This document shows, piece by piece, positions 6,301-9,790 of a stretch of 9,790 bases of DNA. Every line of letters starts with the position of its first letter. Position 1 is the first letter of the stretch. Location of the stretch: the NCBI GenBank assembly GCA_029821515.1, contig JALGTD010000037.1, positions 1 through 9,790 on the forward strand, given 5' to 3'. The notes below the pieces were generated by a model, which was given only the letters and a program-made list of their open reading frames with translations, was not told the origin of the DNA and did no database searches. Origin of the DNA: Candidatus Zipacnadia bacterium. Lineage in GTDB: Bacteria > Armatimonadota > Zipacnadia > Zipacnadales > Zipacnadaceae. The translations under genes and the position numbers were made by a program.

Positions 6301-6932
6301 GTCGCGAACAGAGCGGACATCTCTCAGCAGTGGGGCTGGACCTGTACTGCCGGATGCTTGCTGATTCAGTGAAGACACTGAAGGGTGAGCAACCCTCGGA
6401 CTACGAGGGCGTAGCCTCGATTGACCTTCCCGTTGAGGCACTGATCCCAGCCAGCTACGTACCTGCCGAAAATCAACGTATCGCCCTGTACCGGCAGCTT
6501 GCGGACGTAACCAGCGACAAAGACATTGATAAACTGATCACGGAGATGACGGACCGATATGGCAGCCCGCCGGCGCCGGTAAGCAATCTCGCAGAGATTA
6601 CCCGGCTGAAGCTGCAGTGCACTGACGCCGGTATCACTGACATCAGCACCGAGAACGGCCGTGTAGTCATACGGCTATCGGCCGACAGTCGTCTCAGTGA
6701 ACAGGAACTGGCCATCTTTCGCGGCCTCTATAAACCTACCAAGCGGCAAGCGCGACGAGGGGCGCGTTCCAAGCTGCCACGGGCCAGCTTTGCCCCCCAG
6801 CAGCTCTGCTTCGGGCACAAGCAAAAGGACAGCGAACTCGCCTTAGCCGCCGTCAAGGAGCTAATTGGACGGCTCGCGGATAGAAGCAGCGAGAAGTCAA
6901 GCCAACAACAAGATGTAGCAGTGACATCCTAG
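3309..6932 (+). CDS. mfd: Transcription-repair coupling factor (Mfd translocase)
   Basis: Mfd finds RNA polymerase stalled at DNA lesions, pushes it off with its ATP-driven translocase and recruits UvrA for nucleotide excision repair. At 1207 residues it is slightly longer than the E. coli protein (1148). In order: a UvrB-like N-terminal module (to about 350) with the UvrA-contact stretch LGYERVDLVDEVGQFSVRGG near 168-190; the RNA-polymerase-interacting domain (about 511-575, EGDYVVHINHGIGIYRG to LYVPVTQLDRIQKYIG); and RecG-like motor lobes with Walker A GDVGFGKT (666-673), DEEQ (767-770), TATPIPRT (793-800) and RGRVGR (938-943). The C-terminal TRCF domain follows from about 1040, then a basic stretch and a hydrophilic end. 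An in-frame TAA at 3300-3302 makes the ATG at 3309 the first usable start, and no Shine-Dalgarno precedes it. The N-terminal module keeps a P-loop-like GTSDSGKA (37-44), normally degenerate in Mfd. Confidence 0.98.
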   Translation: MSTTILTQLRNKIAEADSFAELQQELAEGARAVSVEGTSDSGKAALLATLFSRNWSAALVITYSDDRAQRLAADLEQLLADQEDLEVVLYPSIASALYDGVQPERSEVAQRLTVLERLCAGQPTLVVACIKAVLHQTMPRAVLAQARRELAVSEEIDRDDLVTALIDLGYERVDLVDEVGQFSVRGGIIDISPPTSDQPVRIELLGNEIERLQLFDPVTQRSVTPVQRIGIGPAGEILLTAAAVKKTLPAIRSAFEREIRQLHNEEKMREAERLEARMEEDLRSLEQLRPTPDLVHYLPYIYSRPESLCDYLPKDACLIVDEPVRTKAYAENFQEEVHEAYQTGIRLGSHLRLPDSVCMSFAELVARHLNNNRLSSPTIYLNMLHREVPWAPQAPVTRFETPPVDSFGGKFDLLVEGLQAWQNEGRCMLICASEPSQVAEVLRSRHLEKLRQQPHEHKLDAGLINIADIDLSGGFRLGDAKLVVLTGKELYGWRKLRRPPERAYKPGFSLTSLRELHEGDYVVHINHGIGIYRGLTKQALGGMEREYLVVEYADNDKLYVPVTQLDRIQKYIGRHGSPPITGLDSGRWNRAKKKARASTHLLARELMKLYAAREQTEGHQFEPDGPWLAQLENAFRYEETPDQLQAIWQIKEDMESDKPMDRLICGDVGFGKTEVAVRAAFKAVLDGKQVAVLVPTTVLAQQHHNTFRQRLSGYPVEIAMLSRFRSRQQQHKTIQGLREGSVDIVIGTHRLLRADVRFKDLGLLVIDEEQRFGVKQKEQLKKLRQNVDVITLTATPIPRTLNMALSGVRSVSLINDPPQGRMPIRTFVRERDDELIREAILREQRRGGQVYFVHNRVKSIKHVAAGLQRLVPEAKIAVAHGQLPEDELEEVMLAFYAEEFDVLVCTTIIENGLDVPNANTIIVDDADKLGLAQLYQLRGRVGRSDRQAYGYLLYRYPDRMTEEADQRLKALEEFSELGSGFKLALRDLEIRGAGDILGREQSGHLSAVGLDLYCRMLADSVKTLKGEQPSDYEGVASIDLPVEALIPASYVPAENQRIALYRQLADVTSDKDIDKLITEMTDRYGSPPAPVSNLAEITRLKLQCTDAGITDISTENGRVVIRLSADSRLSEQELAIFRGLYKPTKRQARRGARSKLPRASFAPQQLCFGHKQKDSELALAAVKELIGRLADRSSEKSSQQQDVAVTS

Positions 6933-6972
6933 CTCGAATCCCGATCTTAGGTACAGTTGATCATAGATAATT

Positions 6973-7881
6973 ATGTCTATAAGTAACAGTCAAACTGGCG
7001 ACAACCACAGCAACCGCTCCGGTGACGACAGTACAAAACGCGGCAGTGCCTCCGAGAGCCGCCCCGGCAAGGTTGCTGGTCTGTCTTTTCGGCGCAGCGG
7101 CACGCTTTATTGGTTCAAGACCAATAATCTGAAGATCAGGCCGGGGCAGTTCGTGGTCGCCGAGACCGAAAAAGGCCCGGACATTGGCCAGGTGGTTTAC
7201 GTTGAAGACGCGGTGCCGCCCAACCGCCCCGGGGCGACGAAATCTTTGCAGCGTAAAGCTGATCGCCAGGACTTCCAGCGCCGACGACAGTTGCACGAGA
7301 AGGCCAGGCGGACACTGAAAACCGCTGAGAGGAAGGTGGCCGAGCACGGGCTGGAGATGAAGCTGGTAAGGGCGGAATATACCCTTGATGGTCACCATCT
7401 GACCATCCTCTTCACCGCCGACGCACGGGTGGACTTCCGCGAGCTGGTGCGCGATTTGGCCGCGACGTTTCACTGCCATATCGAGCTGCATCAGATTGGA
7501 GTTCGCGACGAGGCCAAGATAATCGGGGGCTTGGGGCCCTGCGGCCAACCGCTGTGCTGCCAGCGCTTTCTGCGCGAGTTTGAGCCGGTAGGCATCCGCC
7601 TGGCTAAAGATCAGGACCTCCCACTGAATCCTGAGAAAATAAGTGGAGTCTGCGACCGGCTGATGTGCTGCCTGCGTTACGAAGAGGAGGTATATTCGAC
7701 AGCTCGCGATAAACTACCGAAAGTCGGCGACCAAATCAACACTCCCCAGGGTCCAGGAAAAGTGGTTGACCGCCATCTGCTCAAGCGCGAAATAACTGTG
7801 GATATAGGCCAGGAGCAAACCGTGAGCTTACCAGCAGCAGATGTACGAGCGACAGATGACAACACTAATCAGCAGAACTGA
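6973..7881 (+). CDS. ricT: RicT-type PSP1 iron-sulfur protein (RNase Y accessory factor)
   Basis: The B. subtilis homologue RicT (YaaT) forms the RicA-RicF-RicT complex, which carries [4Fe-4S] clusters and guides RNase Y in mRNA maturation, affecting sporulation, competence and biofilm. The 302-residue product has a disordered Ser/Asn-rich first 30 residues, then a PSP1 core from about 43 (GTLYWFKTNNLKIRPGQFVV, GPDIGQVV). Two matching cysteine clusters follow, Cys190-x4-Cys195-Cys196 in GPCGQPLCCQRF and Cys227-x4-Cys232-Cys233 in VCDRLMCCLRYEEE, the family's conserved set. A small beta-rich end (KVGDQINTPQGPGKVV) closes the protein. The ATG at 6973 lies 40 nt after mfd with no clear ribosome site. 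Position just upstream of metG recalls the B. subtilis holB-ricT-yabA/metS neighbourhood. RicA and RicF are not in the window, so the exact role here is inferred. Confidence 0.9.
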   Translation: MSISNSQTGDNHSNRSGDDSTKRGSASESRPGKVAGLSFRRSGTLYWFKTNNLKIRPGQFVVAETEKGPDIGQVVYVEDAVPPNRPGATKSLQRKADRQDFQRRRQLHEKARRTLKTAERKVAEHGLEMKLVRAEYTLDGHHLTILFTADARVDFRELVRDLAATFHCHIELHQIGVRDEAKIIGGLGPCGQPLCCQRFLREFEPVGIRLAKDQDLPLNPEKISGVCDRLMCCLRYEEEVYSTARDKLPKVGDQINTPQGPGKVVDRHLLKREITVDIGQEQTVSLPAADVRATDDNTNQQN

Positions 7882-7901
7882 AGAGGATCGTGAGCGTAGA
7901 G

Positions 7902-8135
7902 ATGCCGCTTTATGAGTACAGATGCAACAATTGTGCAAACGAGTTTGAACTGCTTCAGTTGCGCAATGCCACAGACGAACCAACCTGCCCGGCTTGCGGA
8001 ACAAGCCAGCTCCAACGACTAATGTCATCGTTCCGTGGGCGTGTTGGTTCAAATTCAGGAGGCTCGGGCATGATGTCCGGGGCCGGTAGCTGCGCCGGTT
8101 GCACTGCAACCAGTTGCGCAACCTGCCACAGTTAG
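7902..8135 (+). CDS. FmdB-family small zinc-ribbon protein
   Basis: The 77-residue product opens with the family signature MPLYEYRCNNCANEFEL and closes the ribbon with CPACG: Cys8, Cys11, Cys29 and Cys32 form a CxxC...CxxC zinc site. A Ser/Gly-rich linker leads to a second cysteine set near the end, Cys64-x2-Cys67 and Cys72-x2-Cys75, which could bind another metal or form disulfides. The family (named for a putative regulator in formamidase/formate loci) is widespread and mostly of unknown function. Start choice: the ATG at 7902 matches the conserved N terminus. An upstream in-frame GTG at 7890 would add MSVE and lies only 3 nt after AAGAGG (7881-7886), while the ATG is 15 nt from it; neither spacing is ideal. 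From ricT the gap is 8 nt to the GTG or 20 nt to the ATG, so co-transcription and perhaps coupling with ricT are likely. Confidence 0.85.
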   Translation: MPLYEYRCNNCANEFELLQLRNATDEPTCPACGTSQLQRLMSSFRGRVGSNSGGSGMMSGAGSCAGCTATSCATCHS

Positions 8136-8143
8136 GCTATTAT
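8114..8143 (+). promoter_or_regulatory. Possible promoter before metG
   Basis: TTGCGC (8114-8119), an 18-bp spacer and TATTAT (8138-8143) lie across the end of the fmdB-like gene, in an AT-rich patch. A start near 8150 would give metG a leader of about 65 nt. The -35 overlaps a palindrome GTTGCGCAAC (8113-8122). The match is moderate, and readthrough from ricT-fmdB is equally plausible. I see no T-box or SAM riboswitch in the short leader. Confidence 0.3.
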
Positions 8144-8214
8144 ATTAGGCGCTGTTGTGTTTTAATTCAACTTCTGATAAGACAGTCCAGCCAATAAGAT
8201 GGGCAAATGGTTCA

Positions 8215-9790
8215 ATGGGAAGTTTCTATACTACAACACCAATCTATTATGTAAATGACCGACCCCATATCGGTCATTCCTACACCACAATTGCCGCCGA
8301 TGCCCACGCCCGTTACCACCGACTGCGGGGGGATGCGGTCCTTTTCTCTACTGGCACTGACGAGCATGGCCAGAAGGTCGCCCGCTCTGCCGAAGCTCGG
8401 GGGATGAAGCCCCAGGAGTTCGTCGATGAGGTAGTTGGCTCGTTCAAACAGATGTGGGAGCGACTGCACATCGATTATGACCGCTTCATTCGAACAAGCG
8501 ATTCCCGTCATGTCGCAACAGTCCAGCACGTCTTCAGTCAGTTGCGCGAGTCCGGGGATATCTATCTAGGCGAGTACAAGGGCTGGTATTGTGTGCCTTG
8601 CGAGACCTACCTGATAGAGGGTGAACTGGTCAATGGGTGCTGCCCGCAATGCCAGCGGGAAGTCGAGCAGGTCACGGAACCGGCTTACTTCTTCCACACC
8701 TCCGCCTATGCCGACCGCCTGCTGGACCACATCGAAAGCCATCCGCAATTCATTCAGCCTGAATCCCGGCGTAATGAGGTGTTGTCTTTCATTAAAGAGG
8801 GTGTGCGCGATGCCTGCGTGAGCCGCCGGCGCATGGAATGGGACATAGCGGTGCCCGGCGACGAGAGCCAGTCAATATACGTTTGGTTTGATGCCTTGAT
8901 AAACTACCTCTCGCAGGTCGGGTACCCTGATGAGCTCGATGAATTTGCCAAATGGTGGCCGCCGCAGATACAGTTGTTGGGCAAAGATATCCTGACCCGC
9001 TTCCACGCAACACTGTGGCCAGCAATGCTTCTGGCCCTTGATCTGCCTCTGCCCGAGGTCCTGTTCGCTCACGGCTGGTGGATAACTGACACCGGCGATA
9101 AGATGAGTAAGTCCAAAGGGAATGTTCTGGATCCCTATGAGGTCTCCCAGGAACTGGCCAAAATTTCGGGAGCAACCACTGCAGTAACCGTCGACAGTCT
9201 CAGGTATTTCTTGCTGCGCGAGGTGACTTTCGGACTGGACGGATCGTTTTCATGGGGGGCACTGCTGAACAGATTCAATGCGGACCTGGCTAACGATCTG
9301 GGCAACCTACTGAACCGTACCTTGCCGCTGGTCGAACGTTACTTGAACGGGGTTGTCCCGGAAGCGGGCCCAGGGGCGGGGGAGCTGAGTGACGAGATCG
9401 AGCGTACTCGCACCCAAATCGAGCAAGAGATGGCGCAATCCAACTTTAGTGCCGCACTGACAGCCATCTGGAGGCTGCTGGCCAGCGCCAATAAATTCCT
9501 GGATACTCGCGCACCTTGGGCACTGTACAAAGAATCAAAGCAAGTAGAGTTGGAGGCAGTGCTCTACGATGCGCTTGACTGCCTCAGAGTAGTAGCTATT
9601 ATGATCGGGCCATTTATGCCAAAGGTCGCCGACGAGATCTGGCAGCAACTGGGCTTGCAGTCGGCGCAGGTTGAGAGGGCCTGGCAGGACTGCCGCGCAC
9701 TGCAGCTAGCCAGCGGCGTGACCATCGAGTCAGGCCGCCCGATCTTCCCGCGCGTAGACCTCCAGCGAGCTATGGACCGGCTGGAAGCCG
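8215..9790 (+). CDS. metG: Methionyl-tRNA synthetase, C-terminal end missing at window edge
   Basis: MetG charges initiator and elongator tRNA-Met with methionine in the cytosol. The frame is open for 525 codons to the window edge. Class I signatures are present: HIGH at 18-21 within YYVNDRPHIGHSYTTIAAD, and KMSKS at 296-300 in GDKMSKSKGNVLDPYE. The connective insert carries one zinc knuckle, Cys126-x2-Cys129 and Cys143-x2-Cys146, with an extra Cys142 beside it. The anticodon-binding helical domain begins at FSWGALLNRFNADLANDLGN, and most of it is present. Whether a C-terminal tRNA-binding (EMAP/Trbp111-like) domain follows cannot be seen. The ATG at 8215 fits the family N terminus (GSFYTTTPIYYVND). 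It lacks a ribosome site and is preceded by two out-of-frame ATGs at 8199 and 8207. Confidence 0.97.
   Translation, partial: MGSFYTTTPIYYVNDRPHIGHSYTTIAADAHARYHRLRGDAVLFSTGTDEHGQKVARSAEARGMKPQEFVDEVVGSFKQMWERLHIDYDRFIRTSDSRHVATVQHVFSQLRESGDIYLGEYKGWYCVPCETYLIEGELVNGCCPQCQREVEQVTEPAYFFHTSAYADRLLDHIESHPQFIQPESRRNEVLSFIKEGVRDACVSRRRMEWDIAVPGDESQSIYVWFDALINYLSQVGYPDELDEFAKWWPPQIQLLGKDILTRFHATLWPAMLLALDLPLPEVLFAHGWWITDTGDKMSKSKGNVLDPYEVSQELAKISGATTAVTVDSLRYFLLREVTFGLDGSFSWGALLNRFNADLANDLGNLLNRTLPLVERYLNGVVPEAGPGAGELSDEIERTRTQIEQEMAQSNFSAALTAIWRLLASANKFLDTRAPWALYKESKQVELEAVLYDALDCLRVVAIMIGPFMPKVADEIWQQLGLQSAQVERAWQDCRALQLASGVTIESGRPIFPRVDLQRAMDRLEA

Noticed and set aside
6961..7548. 195-codon minus-strand open frame opposite ricT
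   Set aside because: ricT on the plus strand has conserved cysteine clusters; the antisense product shows no family features.
8097..8122. Repeats GGTTGC/GCAACC and GTTGCGCAAC as a terminator or operator
   Set aside because: They lie inside the Cys-rich tail codons of the zinc-ribbon gene, where repeated TGC codons can create such dyads, and no T-run follows.
8136..8214. T-box or SAM riboswitch before metG
   Set aside because: The gap is only 79 nt, too short for a T-box, and no specifier loop, T-box sequence or terminator is visible.
1..9790. CRISPR array, insertion sequence, prophage, tRNA or rRNA
   Set aside because: Nearly all of the window is explained by housekeeping genes, and I saw no regularly spaced repeats, transposase motifs or tRNA-like folds in the gaps.

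Overview
The window is bacterial, moderately GC-rich and densely coded. It carries conserved housekeeping genes in two divergent transcription units. I see no mobile element, CRISPR array, tRNA, rRNA or phage gene. The lineage cannot be fixed from this sequence. An RNase Y-associated RicT protein next to metG recalls the Firmicutes arrangement (holB-ricT-yabA near metS). The gene order here (rpsF-ssb-mfd-ricT-fmdB-metG, with queA-tgt divergent) matches no genome I can name, so an uncultivated or poorly sampled phylum is plausible but unproven.

Left arm, minus strand (1-1866): queA then tgt, 16 nt apart, for queuosine modification of tRNA. tgt runs off the left edge just before its catalytic nucleophile. 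A consensus-like promoter (TTGACA-18-TAAACT) lies about 100 nt upstream of queA, and the predicted leader RNA can fold.

Divergent control region (1867-2146): back-to-back promoters whose -35 boxes are 23 bp apart. The rpsF side has an extended -10 promoter and an 89-nt leader. That leader holds a perfect 9-bp hairpin and a pyrimidine tract complementary to the Shine-Dalgarno region, which suggests S6 (or S6:S18) translational autoregulation.

Right arm, plus strand (2147-9790): rpsF (ribosomal protein S6 with an unusually long glutamate-rich tail) and ssb (single-stranded DNA-binding protein without the usual terminal Pro-Phe). The expected rpsR is absent after ssb. A 170-nt gap with a palindrome and two mutually exclusive hairpins follows. 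Then come mfd (transcription-repair coupling factor), ricT (PSP1 iron-sulfur protein), a small FmdB-type zinc ribbon and metG (methionyl-tRNA synthetase), which runs off the right edge.

The arm joins translation (S6, MetRS), DNA maintenance (SSB, Mfd) and RNA turnover (RicT). No new multi-gene system is evident. The points worth a second look are the structured leaders, the S6 and SSB tails, the missing rpsR, a P-loop-like sequence in the normally degenerate N-terminal module of Mfd, and the crowded start of metG.
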